Part shown: piece after piece, positions 24,601 to 34,700 of the stretch
How the letters are laid out: every line of letters starts with the position of its first letter
Numbering within the stretch: position 1 is the first letter of the stretch
Assembly (NCBI RefSeq): GCF_001039355.2
Contig: NW_019774092.1
Span: 80,467 to 140,466, forward strand
DNA: 60,000 nt
Origin: Lingula anatina
Taxonomy: Eukaryota > Brachiopoda > Lingulata > Lingulida > Lingulidae
Reading direction: 5' to 3'
Position numbers and translations under genes: made by a program
The notes under the pieces: generated by a model
Seen by the model: the letters and a program-made list of their open reading frames with translations, nothing else
The model's database searches: none
Told to the model about the DNA's origin: nothing

Positions 24601-25330
24601 GTTTCGTTTTTACTGGGTCAACATTACTCTCTGAATATAGGGTGTTCTAGTAACCTGTTACAAAAAATGTTGTATGGCATACTGTAATTTTGCGCACTAT
24701 AATAGAACCCCTGATATCAGCGGGTATAGGCCAACAGAAGACAATGAATGAAATAACTAACAACAATACAGATTTCAATCCCCCCCCCCCCCATCGATTT
24801 AGTAAAAGATGAACGTGTCTCCGAAGTGTACATGTACCCACACCTCTTTACAGCAAATCACTGATACCAGTTGTTATGAGGCCCAGCCATTTTGCCATCT
24901 TGATATGTTTAAATATTACCTTTTCCTTTCCCGACATTTCAATATCAGCTTTCGTATTGAGACGAACATCTTTAAAGGTTATGTCCTTATCCTGAGCAAT
25001 ATTGTCAAAATCAAGTGACAGTTTGTCCGTCTTTTCACTCTCGTCTGCAGTGTTCAGCTTTTGGGACTTGTCGTCTGCTACAGCTTTGTCGTCTGCCAAT
25101 AATTCACTCAGTTCTTTTTCCGCCTTCTTTAGCTTAGCTGTGTTTTCATCGGACCGTTTACCCGTTGAAACGTCAGAATTAGTTCCCGAGTTCAGATGAA
25201 GGAGGATTTTTTCCAGTGTGTTTACAACTTTTTTCTCTTTGTCGCCCACTCGTGATGAAGGGATACATATGCTTTCCCCACACAGCGCCACCAAAACACA
25301 TACGTTAAGAATTACCACACCGGGCTTCAT
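9856..25330 (-). CDS. Astacin-family zinc metalloprotease with EGF and CUB modules
   Basis: Secreted endopeptidase. Exons in reading order: 25330-24920, 23322-23197, 22739-22283, 21397-21268, 19493-19427, 19241-19035, 18324-18195, 17886-17758, 17376-17264, 16934-16795, 16290-16172, 15506-15380, 11781-11701, 10655-10542 and 9892-9856. All junctions are GT-AG and all phases match, giving 795 codons plus stop. The first Met starts a hydrophobic signal peptide ([17 protein letters not shown]). The propeptide is rich in Lys, Asp and Glu and carries FEGD at 193-196, the aspartate-switch motif. Activation is likely after Arg304, before WDMPIRYRF. Zinc site: [12 protein letters not shown] at 403-414; Met-turn: SVMHY at 459-463. 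An EGF-like module (510-552), a CUB domain (553-674) and a cysteine-rich tail follow. The order resembles nematode NAS and other invertebrate EGF-CUB astacins. Family assignment is very firm; the last three exons are tentative. Confidence 0.9.
13455..13512. repeat. (GT)n-(GC)n microsatellite
   Basis: About 20 GT units pass directly into about seven CG units. Alternating purine-pyrimidine sequence of this kind can adopt Z-form DNA. It is intronic in the astacin gene. Confidence 0.95.
15238..15369. repeat. GT-rich and GA-rich low-complexity tract
   Basis: Imperfect GT repeats (about 15238-15325) pass into GA repeats (15326-15369), ending only about 10 bp from the splice donor of exon 15506-15380. 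Open frames over it are repeat artefacts. Confidence 0.9.
15380..15506 (-). CDS. Cysteine-rich exon after the CUB domain
   Basis: Residues 677-718 of the predicted astacin. Seven Cys occur in 42 residues, starting [11 protein letters not shown] and continuing [17 protein letters not shown] and RCSR. Acceptor acttcag and donor gtaagt are strong and both phases fit. I do not recognise the fold; it may be a small disulfide-bonded module specific to this lineage. Confidence 0.75.
15582..15990. repeat. Pair of related foldback elements
   Basis: The first hairpin has arms near 15582-15610 (ATAAGAATAAAGTAA) and 15655-15680 (TTACTTTATTCTTAT). The second has arms near 15834-15862 and 15941-15968 with the same kind of sequence. 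Each right arm is followed by the identical AACATAACACAGCTGATGAA. The two therefore look like copies of one small inverted-repeat element lying about 285 bp apart in an astacin intron. Confidence 0.7.
16172..17886 (-). CDS. EGF-like and CUB exons of the astacin gene
   Basis: Exon 17886-17758 encodes a cysteine-rich EGF-like module: six Cys in a CxxxxxxxWDKC ... [15 protein letters not shown] pattern (residues 510-552). Exons 17376-17264, 16934-16795 and 16290-16172 encode the CUB domain (553-674), with the recognisable strands [45 protein letters not shown] and GFKLEYKA. Such modules usually place secreted astacins at the matrix or on partner proteins. A reading straight through the 16172 donor would end after two Gly codons at a TGA (16164-16166). 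That alternative short end is possible, but the downstream exon fits in phase and is rich in Cys. Confidence 0.88.
17926..17970. repeat. (GT)n microsatellite
   Basis: A GT run inside the astacin intron, beginning 40 bp from the acceptor of the EGF-like exon. Confidence 0.9.
18680..18893. mobile_element. MITE, 214 bp, TAA/TTAA flanks (astacin intron copy)
   Basis: Ends GGGCGTATTCCCAGA and TCTGGGAATGGGGTC are imperfect inverted repeats, and each continues inward with AGATCGATCTA-like sequence. TTAA flanks both ends (18676-18679 and 18894-18897). The body closely matches, in reverse orientation, the element at 42241-42465. No transposase is encoded. A 3-bp TAA duplication with GGG-starting ends fits PIF/Harbinger-type non-autonomous elements; TTAA alone would also fit piggyBac. 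Confidence 0.85.
20242..21234. mobile_element. About 1-kb terminal-inverted-repeat element in an astacin intron
   Basis: The left end GGGCTCGGAATCTCGAAAGG and the right end are inverted repeats that continue through GTTCGCTATGTTGCGCAC and a GCTAGCGTGCGCTAT-like stretch, so the arms are roughly 90-100 bp. The left arm holds three spaced copies of ATCTCGAAAG, each followed by a GCGCTA-rich segment, so it is internally repetitive. The AT-rich core has no recognisable transposase. The same terminal sequence caps the foldback elements at 32750 and 37484. Its right end lies 34 bp from the donor of exon 21397-21268. Confidence 0.85.
21818..21846. repeat. Poly(G)-rich tract
   Basis: A G run interrupted by single A and C bases in an astacin intron, potentially quadruplex-forming on the plus strand. 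Confidence 0.8.
24558..24595. repeat. (GA)n microsatellite
   Basis: About 19 GA units within the first intron of the astacin gene. Confidence 0.95.
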
Positions 25331-26350
25331 TTCTAAAATCTGTGCTTTGTAGTTCCTATGACTAGATGTCTGTACGTTGTGTGATTTAAACTCCTGATAA
25401 CTGACAAGCCGTATTCCTAGAATCGAATCCCCGGTGTCATCTTGTGCAATGAAGACACACCTGTTGCCTATAAATTCTACATACGATATACCGTCACCTC
25501 TTCAAAAACGCATCTACATCTTCTGTTTCTCAACGTAACGCTTCTTCCAAACTCGGATATGAGATGGGTGCACTTTAGTGAAGTCTATTTGTCAAACAGC
25601 TGTTCTAAAAATCTCTTTTCGCGACCTCTCTATCTCCTCGTCGCCATTTTTCGTGTCAACCACAAAGCTGAATATCATGTGTCCCATGAAAAGGATCTGG
25701 TATAATGTACAAGGCCTTTTCAAATGGAAAGAAAGATGCGTTCTGCACTGCTGACTTTGCTCATCATATGACGTGTTAACCGACCTCAGTGTATTCACTA
25801 TTCTGTGCACTTCAATAAACGTGCCCACAACTTGTCTAAAATAGACCGGAGGAAAGTGTAATTGTTCCCTAGGGCGGCTAAGACTTCTATATCACTGGGT
25901 TTTAAAGATCAGCCATGTCTTTCTTGATATAAAACAAAAATCGTTTGATTCGACTAATAAATGTTCAAATTTATACTGGACCAAAGGAAACTTAAATTTT
26001 GGTCCGAATGTTTAGAGCATTTTTTTATGCTCAATTTATTTTCGTGAAACGTGCCCAATCAATGCTAAGTGATCAGATGGTAGACTTTTATTCTTTTAAG
26101 TTAAGTTAAAACTGATATGAAACGTGTAACCACGCGTTTAATCACTTTTTTCTCACTTAAACGGGCGTTAGTATTTGTTACATACGGCAGTGTGGTACAT
26201 GTAATCGTTGGTGAAAGAATAAGGATTTATAACTAAATACCGTCTTATTAACCCGGGGTATTCCTAATTCGATTGTTATGCCTCAAAATAACATGCTCGA
26301 TATTTTGCTTAGTGCAGTGTACTTACAGAAAGGTGATGTAGAACTGATTC

Positions 26351-26400
26351 AAAATAAAATAAAATAAAATAAAATAAAATAAAATAAAATAAAATAAAAA
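26351..26400. repeat. (AAAAT)n microsatellite
   Basis: About nine perfect pentamer units. Confidence 0.95.
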
Positions 26401-27089
26401 ATACTGCTAATGAAAAAAGATCAAAATAAAATAGGTTGCAAATACACCATCTTCAATGAAATAACGGTTTTATAAATTCTCTCAACTTAACAGAATTTAT
26501 TTTACAAAACACCAAACTTTAAATGGTAATAAAGCTGTAAATGTGCAGAGCTGTTCGTATTTTTTAAATTTTGAACAAGAAGATAATACAGGGTGAATGA
26601 CCAATATTCTGATACGCCTGAGGTGTATAGATCGTCAACTGTCAAACTGTCAACTCGATATTTAACCTTTGACATGACAGGGGTGAGCAGGTAAGACATT
26701 ACTTGTTGACATTGGATGCTTATAGTTTAATATTGTTCATTCTATGATTAATGTAATGAATCTAATGAAAAAAAAACTCACTTTAAAAAGAGGATAGCAG
26801 CAACTGAGACAGAGCAATTTGAGATGCACGGAGTGACTTTAAATGGGGGAGTCTTGAATGGGCGTCACTATACTGTTGTTATGTAAATCACAAGTACATG
26901 CATAACAATAATAGCCATCTTCTCACATATCCATGGTTTTGTCATCTATCATAGCAAACACAGTAGGTCAAAGTATGGGCTTTGAATAAAGACATTAACC
27001 TATCAAACCTGACACCTGTAGCCGATCATGGTTATACAGGTCTTATGCGACTAATAGAGTGCAAATTAGGCATGTTGGCAGAAGGGAAA

Positions 27090-27174
27090 TGCTGCTGCTG
27101 CTGCTGCTGCTGCTACTATTACTACTACTAGTACTACTACTACTACTACTAATTATAACAACAATAATAATAAC

Positions 27175-27230
<56 letters not shown>
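27090..27230. repeat. Compound trinucleotide repeat CTG / CTA / ATT
   Basis: About seven CTG units pass into CTA-like triplets and then a long ATT run. The Leu- and Ile-rich open frame over it is a repeat artefact. Confidence 0.95.
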
Positions 27231-27232
<2 letters not shown>

Positions 27233-27525
27233 ATTGTTTCCCTAATAGAATTCTAGGCCTCTGATTTGCCAGATACCATGCTAAATTATTATAGTTACAT
27301 GTTAATTGTTCAAGCTTTGTATGTCACACAGGATTTCTACATGGAATGGTACCCTATGTATTGAAGTAACCTGGCTGTGAATTTATCGTCACTACATTTA
27401 ACAAAACATTTTAGCACTTTTATATATTTTCAGTTGATAAATAGGATACATATATGTAAGATATTCTAATTTTTGAAAACTACATCACAAATCACATGAA
27501 CCAATCAATATCAGTTGTCACTCCT

Positions 27526-27870
27526 TCATACCTTGGTGGACAATAGGTTTAATAAGACAAATAGGACCCATTTTCTTGTAGTCCATAACGTCTGGCCTGA
27601 AAGTACGTTTAGAAATGAACATGCTATTCTGTTTTTGCGTGTGCAAAATATTGGGGTTGTTACAAACCCTAAATTTCCGAAAGTAATTACCATTGGGTCT
27701 GTTCCTTGCCATTCTGCATGATCTGAACACTGGAACTGTTTTCCTTCAGACAAAATATTTGCTGGTAAATAAACTGTATTGGTCATCCATACAAATTGCG
27801 ATAACCAAGACGACATATTCATGGGCTTGTCACAGTCAGAGCAATATACCAAGTTAATGGTGATTAACAA
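27526..27870 (-). other. Unassigned open stretch, possible exon or decayed gene
   Basis: A 114-codon open frame on the minus strand. Its upstream part reads like a hydrophobic leader (IISLFLLITINLVYCSDC), followed by a polar segment (SEGKQFQCSDHAEWQGTDP) that ends at a possible gtaatt donor. A second minus frame is open over the other half (27518-27730), so a frameshifted relic is also possible. There is no ATG at the leader, an in-frame TAA lies just upstream, and I recognise no domain. It could equally be chance. Confidence 0.2.
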
Positions 27871-28260
27871 AAATAAGCTTATTATATATATAGCTTATAT
27901 ATAGGGCCCGGCCCTAATGTAACCTCGGGCAGACATTGTTCACTTGAAAGAAAAAAGTTTGAAGAAATAGATAATGATTTTTACAATGCTTATTTGAAGT
28001 GGAACTGTTTATATAAACTTGAACTATTTGTATTTGAATTTCCATGCTGTGGTTTCCTCAGCGTTGAAACATACATGTACAGATGTCCTTTAACTGAGGA
28101 AAACCAAATACTGCTCATTTGCAAAAGTTCGTTGGTAGAACAAATTACGAAGTCTAGCAATCAATTTCACCGCCCTTTACATGTCCGTCATGTTCCATAC
28201 AGTAAAATTCTCCCCGTCCACTTTTTTAATTCGTCGATTCGCCGAGAAGTGTTTTATTCC

Positions 28261-28312
28261 TCCCCCCCCCCCCCCCCCCCCCACCACACACACACACACC
28301 ACCACCACCACA
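28261..28312. repeat. Poly(C) / CAC low-complexity tract
   Basis: A C run of about 20 followed by CACACA and CCACCACCA triplets. The 160-codon plus-strand open frame crossing it (27994-28476) is not supported as a gene. Confidence 0.9.
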
Positions 28313-28499
28313 GTTTAAGAGAACCCTGGATCCTTCAGTTATTGCAGTGTATGATAATAAATAATCAAGATTTCAGGGGTACCGGGTACTTGGCATCTGC
28401 ACACCCACTCCCTCTGCTTTACTACATTGTATTATATTTCCCTCCTTCAAGGCGGTCATGTTTTGCTTGCCATTAGTTTGTGTATTTATTTGTCTGTGC

Positions 28500-28500
28500 A

Positions 28501-28531
<31 letters not shown>
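28500..28531. repeat. (AAAT)n microsatellite
   Basis: About eight tetramer units lie about 260 bp upstream of the molybdo-flavoenzyme start codon. Confidence 0.95.
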
Positions 28532-28666
28532 CTACACTATAGCTAATAAGTCCCCGGTCACTTTAATAGCACACGCTGTCTACATCAGACGCGCTAATGC
28601 GCACGTCCCCGACAGAGTTAATGATAGGGGGATTACGATGGACAGCGCATGTTGCTCACAGCAGTG

Positions 28667-28673
28667 TATATAA
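28667..28673 (+). promoter_or_regulatory. Candidate TATA box of the molybdo-flavoenzyme gene
   Basis: TATATAA lies 119 bp upstream of the ATG at 28792, leaving room for a 5' UTR of about 90 bases. The position is plausible, but AT-rich sequence makes chance matches common. Confidence 0.4.
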
Positions 28674-28791
28674 TTGGTTTGCCTTGACGGAGGTTTACGC
28701 TCTCTGACTGCTTTTCAGGTCGTTTTCGGAATCCATATTTGTATATCTTTAACCCGGATATTAACCGTAAAGGTCACCAACTGCAGACAGA

Positions 28792-31700
28792 ATGGAGGTA
28801 GACGACCTCGTATTTTTCGTGAATGGAAAAAAGGTAATAAGACGCTACAAAGGTGGTGACTTATGCATTTTTGAACCGTCATTTTTTATTTTGCATATGC
28901 AGACTAAACTTATGCAAGTTTACAGCTGTGATATCCAGTGTATTAGCATTTATAATTAGTAGGCCTATATGTGATATGTAATATGGAACACAGCAAGGAA
29001 TCGGACCATACAGCACCAGAGAGAGATATGTAATACGTTACTTCAAACAATAATCTGCTCATGTTTGACCCAGTGACCAGGTTTAGCTCTTGTGTATAGG
29101 GACAAGCGTGAGATTGCGTAGAATTGCAGCGCTGAAATAGGTCAGTTGTCCGATTGGCAGCCATTAAGCAGTGGTTACAGACAAAAAAACTTATATGAAA
29201 TTGTCAGATTTCAAAAAGCTGATAAAAACAAACGGGAGTGTAGCAAGAAGCCAAACTACTAAGCCAAGCAGTGCAACATAATTTGCCAACTAAATTAAGA
29301 AATGACAGACAACCAGGACTAGAAATAAGTAGCAAAAAGCGGGCTTTCCAGGTAGCACATTGTACTGGCATACGGGCGCCTGCATGTATGTAATCATGTC
29401 ATGAAAAGAATGATGCATGTACGCTAACCTACCCAGCTATTACACGTCTTAAATATTGAAACGGAGCTTTCGCTTTAATACTAATGCTAATTAACTCATT
29501 CATTTATTGGTGGTAAATTGTTCGGGCTCCCAATATTATGCTTTTCAAAGTACTTAATATTCAGTGGTGCATTCCAATGTCAACGTTTAATTTGCACATT
29601 TGTGGTGAGCAAAGGCCTACAGATGCAATTAAAGTCATTTTTGCCACAAAACTTAACGACTACTGCTTGAAACGTATTAAAAGACATACAGGTACAACTT
29701 TAGAGCCAGACAGGATATTGTAAATTATAGGCTATAGTGTCCAAGACTCATACTAAATACGCTCGTCCGCCATCATGTCTCTGCAATCATATCCTTACCA
29801 CGCAGGATTTCTTTACACAACAACTTAACTGCATAATACATGTACAATAAACATAATGAGAATGACAAACCTAAAACGCCTTCACCGCAACGCCTCTATA
29901 ATTGTTTGAAAGCACTTTATTTTCAGGAGAGAAGGCTGCAAATGACTTTAAAATAAACTGGGCTGGCACAAGTTACATCACCTGTGCTTTTAATGAAGTA
30001 ATTCCGTATGAACGGCTAGCTTACGTTCCTATTTATACTAAAAATTGGTGTCAAATTTTCTCGATCACAAATACAACATGCCAAATAATGAGCAAAAATT
30101 TAAGGAATAAAACGTTTTATTCGTCCAAGGGTACATGTATATATATATATTGCGGAATTTGATTTGTTATCCAAAGGTAACAGAAAGCAATGCCGACCCG
30201 GAGACAACCTTGCTGCAGTATCTGCGCTCTAAACGTATCCTTTCGTTTTAACTGAATATTAAAAATATTGCAATATAAAAAAAAACTGTATCTATGTCTT
30301 AATGGCTTCATTGTTTCCTATGCCTTCACTGTTTCATGTGTTTATACCAAGGGTTTAGCTAGCTAGTAGACTGGTGACTGCCCTTGCATTAATATTTATA
30401 GTAATCCAATGAGCATGAAATCAAATGCACTATCTTTGCTTTTTGTCAGACTTACTGATCTTAAGATTAAAAACCCCTTAACATTAAGGACTCATTATAT
30501 AATTAAGACATGATTCCATTGATGACGGGTGCATTGTAAATATGGGGGAGTTGAGTTGATATAAATCTTGCCGCTTTTTTGGGCCCAATTTATGCAAACT
30601 GCAACATCAAGTAATAAAGGACTTATATATTCAAAAGTGTAGTTAAGCAGCACCTAATAGTTTAGAGAGCTAAAACACTAAATGTTCGAAATGTTATTAT
30701 AATGGGTTAATGTTATATTCGTTTCTGTGATACTGGTAGATTTATGTGTAGTTATACGTTCAGATATTTGTTTAATCGTCTTGTCATAATTGTAACCATA
30801 AAACGAACACCTTGGCAGCTTAAATGAAACTGATACATTCGTCCTTAACTCCGTGTCTCAGTGCGTCTTCCTGGCACCAAACTTAGCTGTGGAGAAGGAG
30901 GGTGTGGTGCATGCACAGTGATGATATCAAAGTACGACCAGGAACAGGACAAAATATTGTATCCTTATGCACTGTTTTCTCAGATCCTTTCTCATTAGGG
31001 AGCCATACCGTATCCAACACACAGTGGACGTTTGATAATTAATCTTGACATCTTTTTGCGTTGTAAACCTTATCTGTTAACCAGTCATCTTGCAGCCAAT
31101 GCCTGCCTTGTCCCAATATGTTCTCTCCATGGCCTCGCTGTCACTACAGTGGAGGGGATTGGTAGTACGAAAACGAGGCTACACCCAGTGCAGGTAGGGT
31201 GGATTTGGGCAGATGAGGTCTTACGAATGTGACAAAAATTGAAAAGATGTTTTGATTTTTTTCTTTTTTCGACTGCGTTTAGACTTGAAGGCACGTTGAC
31301 AGTTTGTAAATGGAGTTCGCTTCGAGTCTCATGATCATTTTAAATAAGTTTCTTTCGGTGCTTTTCCACAAAAACGGATACATTGCTTCCAGGAGATAAT
31401 AGCCAAGTCCCACGGCACACAGTGTGGTTTCTGCACTCCAGGAATGGTGATGTCAATGTACACGTTACTAAGGAATAAGCCAAAACCAACAGAGGAGGAA
31501 GTGGAACATGTGTTTCAAGGTACTTTGTTTGAACCTCATATTTCAGTTCAGGGCAAGTTTCTTTATTCTATTTTATTATTTTTTTTTAGGGGGGGGGGGG
31601 TAAAAATACCGGTGATATTACGTATTTGCAGAATTCAGTACTGCGCAACTGGTCGGTTTCATTTCTTCCATCCTTTTTTGGGAAAAATTATAATGTAAAT

Positions 31701-34700
31701 ACAAGTTGTTTATAAACAGCAATAACGGTGGCGAAAGGCAATAGTAGCACTGCATTTTATTACAGAATGTTCATGCTTACTATAAATCTATTTTATCTCT
31801 TTAGGAAACCTGTGTAGGTGCACTGGCTATAGGCCTATTTTGGATGGGTTCAAAACGTTCAGCAGAGACGCATCTTGCTTATTGGGGGATCAATGCTGCA
31901 AAAACCAACCAACTGCCATCCAACCTGCATTAGATTGTGTTGAGTCACGTGACTACGTCCCCTTCGACTCAACTCAAGAGCCGATTTTCCCCCCTGAATT
32001 AAAGGTCATATTTACTTGATTTGCTTTACCATTAAAAAACAAAATGAAATGATATTATATTTGTCTAAATGAAGTATATGTAAGTGTACTATGTGAGTTA
32101 TCAGCATAACGGGACTCGCAGATTTCCTTGTGAAGAATACAACTTTACCTGTTCGAAATATTGCACAAAAACCAGTACAACGTTAACCAAACCGATAAAC
32201 GATTCGACTCAAAATTACATTTGAATACAGTAGACGTAGAAATAGATAGGTCCGAATGAAATAAAACAGTAACGGTTACAAATATGACAACAAGATAATA
32301 CCTTTAAAGTAAAGAGTGACTTTTGCAAAACTTACTGCTTTCATATCCTAGCATTACATACTTGACATTGCAGCTCGCAAATTCCTTAGAGTCAAAATTG
32401 CTCACATTCAAGGGCCAAAGGATAACGTGGTTTCGACCAGTATGTTTGGAGGAGCTTCTGGAATTGAAATACAAATACCATGATGCCAGACTGGTCATTG
32501 GTAGCACAAGTCTTGGTACGTTTGTCAAGTTTCCCAGCCATTTAGATAAAAAGGTTTTGATTGAATTGTAGTTGTAGGGTAAAGCATATTGAATAAAAGA
32601 TTAAAGAATACTTGGTGACTGTTAAACGACAGTGCCAATTTTTGATAGGAGAAGAGTGAGTACAGAAATGTGCACTTTTCTATATTGTGAAGAAGTCAGA
32701 GCATTAGAATTATGCAATAACGTTAACTGCGGTTCAGCCAAAGAGACCTGGGCTCCGTATCTCGAAAGTATCTGCGCAAGTGTCTCGATACCATGGCCCC
32801 GTATCTCGAAATAGAATCGGTTATGGAATCGAGACACTAACGCTCGTGCGCAACATAGCGAACCTTTCGAGATACGGAGCCCTGTTTGTCATAGAATTTA
32901 TCTTCTTCTTCTGTTGAACAACATGCACTGTCTATCTTTAAATACAGATGAATAGATTACAAAAAGGTGCAAATGTAAAGAAAATTAAAATTATGCATTT
33001 TTTATCTGCAGGTAAAAGCAGGTTTGTTAAATAATAAGTTTTTTACAATTTAAATTTCCAACATTTATTCATTTGTAAACAAAAGGGTGTGTATAGCTTC
33101 AATAGAGTGTACTGTATAGTTATTAAAAACTTAGACTAGAGACATCAACTTTAATTCCCCTATATGTTAATAGTCATTGTTATATTTGTATCTAGCATTG
33201 GACTTGAAAGGTGGAAAATCTGATATCCGAGTTATGATTGCCGCGACACACGTGCCAGAGTTGCAACAAATTGTTAAGGATGACGCGGGGATCCATGTAG
33301 GTGGCGCTGTGAGTCTCGCGAGATTTGGGGATTTTCTTGCTGAAATAGCCAGTAATATCCCAGGTGAAGAAAAGATTCACTACCTAAGAATGGAAGCATA
33401 TATTTTTGTTATGTAAGATGAGAAATGGTTTATGGTCAAATAGCTTTAGCAGACTTTTTGTGTTTCATTATGTTTTTGAATAAATTGCTTTTATGATTCA
33501 TTGTAATTAACGGCGTTTGCACATGACCATTGCTGCGTAACATTTATCCAAAACTTATGTTTCCCACCGAACGTGTAGAAAAATTAAAATGTTATGTTTC
33601 AAGTAGAAATATATCCTTTCAGAACGTCAAGCAAGGATCTTTAAAACCATGCAGGACATTGTTTATGGGATCGCAGGACAACAGATTCGTAATGTGGCAG
33701 TAAGTTCATAAGTACATATTTATTACGTATTTCACTTATATGTAGAAAAAAACGTTGTATAGAGCCTGTGTGTTAGTAAGTCATCATATCTACATCTCTC
33801 CATCGATATTGATTTAATATAACTTGATACAAACGGTATCTCAGCAACACTATAGACGCGACTTTACATGTAACAGTAACACAGCATGGACAAATCGCCC
33901 AAACATGTAGTAAAAACTATCGATTCATTTTCAGTCGTTGGCTGGGAATATTTTGTGGGCACATCACCATTCCGACCTCGTTCCTCTCTTGATGGCTACG
34001 GGATCTACGATAACCCTTATATCGAAAGGTAAAAAGTCATTTTAAACAATAAAGCATACATAAGCAAATGTTGTCTTAATTGCCTTTAGGGCTTTGAGCT
34101 TCTTCCCCAACAGCGTGTTTTCAGAGGTTCAAGCTCTGTAGGCTTACAACATCCATTAGGCATTATTCGATTTGTCATTGTTAAACTCAGCATTGCAGGG
34201 TTCCATATTTAACATCAGTTGCATATATGGCACCTACTTTTATTACCTATTTGTCTTTACTTGACGTAGGCCTATCCTGACATAATAAAAAATGCTTCAG
34301 CTACCATCGCCGTGATAAACATCTTTTGTTCTGTTTCCATTGCATGTTCTTATTTTGTTCTTATTTTGTGCACATTTTACCAAACAATATTAATTTGATT
34401 TTTAGAACGTGGTCGGAGAGATGCTCTTATGGACAACACATTTTTCGTTAGTCGCAAAAAGTGGAATATTGGATCTGATGAGATAATCTTNCAGCCATCA
34501 TGTCTCTGCAATCATATCCTTACCACGCAGGATTTCTTTACACAACAACTTAACTGCATAATACATGTACAATAAACATGATGAGAATGACAAACCTAAA
34601 ACGCCTTCACCGCAACGCCTCTATAATTGTTTGAAAGCACTTTATTTTCAGGAGAGAAGGCTGCAAATGACTTTAAAATAAACTGGGCTGGCACAAGTTA

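Larger units (their letters stand above)
25331..28660. other. Spacer between two divergently transcribed genes
   Basis: It separates the start of the astacin gene (minus) from the start of the molybdo-flavoenzyme gene (plus), so both promoters should lie here. Microsatellites are listed separately. Apart from a weak open stretch near 27.5-27.9 kb, no gene was recognised on either strand. Confidence 0.7.

Noticed and set aside
27994-28476. 160-codon plus-strand frame
   Set aside because: It crosses a poly-C and CAC tract, has no domain and no supporting splice context.
31085-31193. Exon 4 acceptor at the nearer cag (31093-31095)
   Set aside because: It would break phase with exon 3 and remove the FHLAANACL segment with the fourth ligand Cys of the first cluster.
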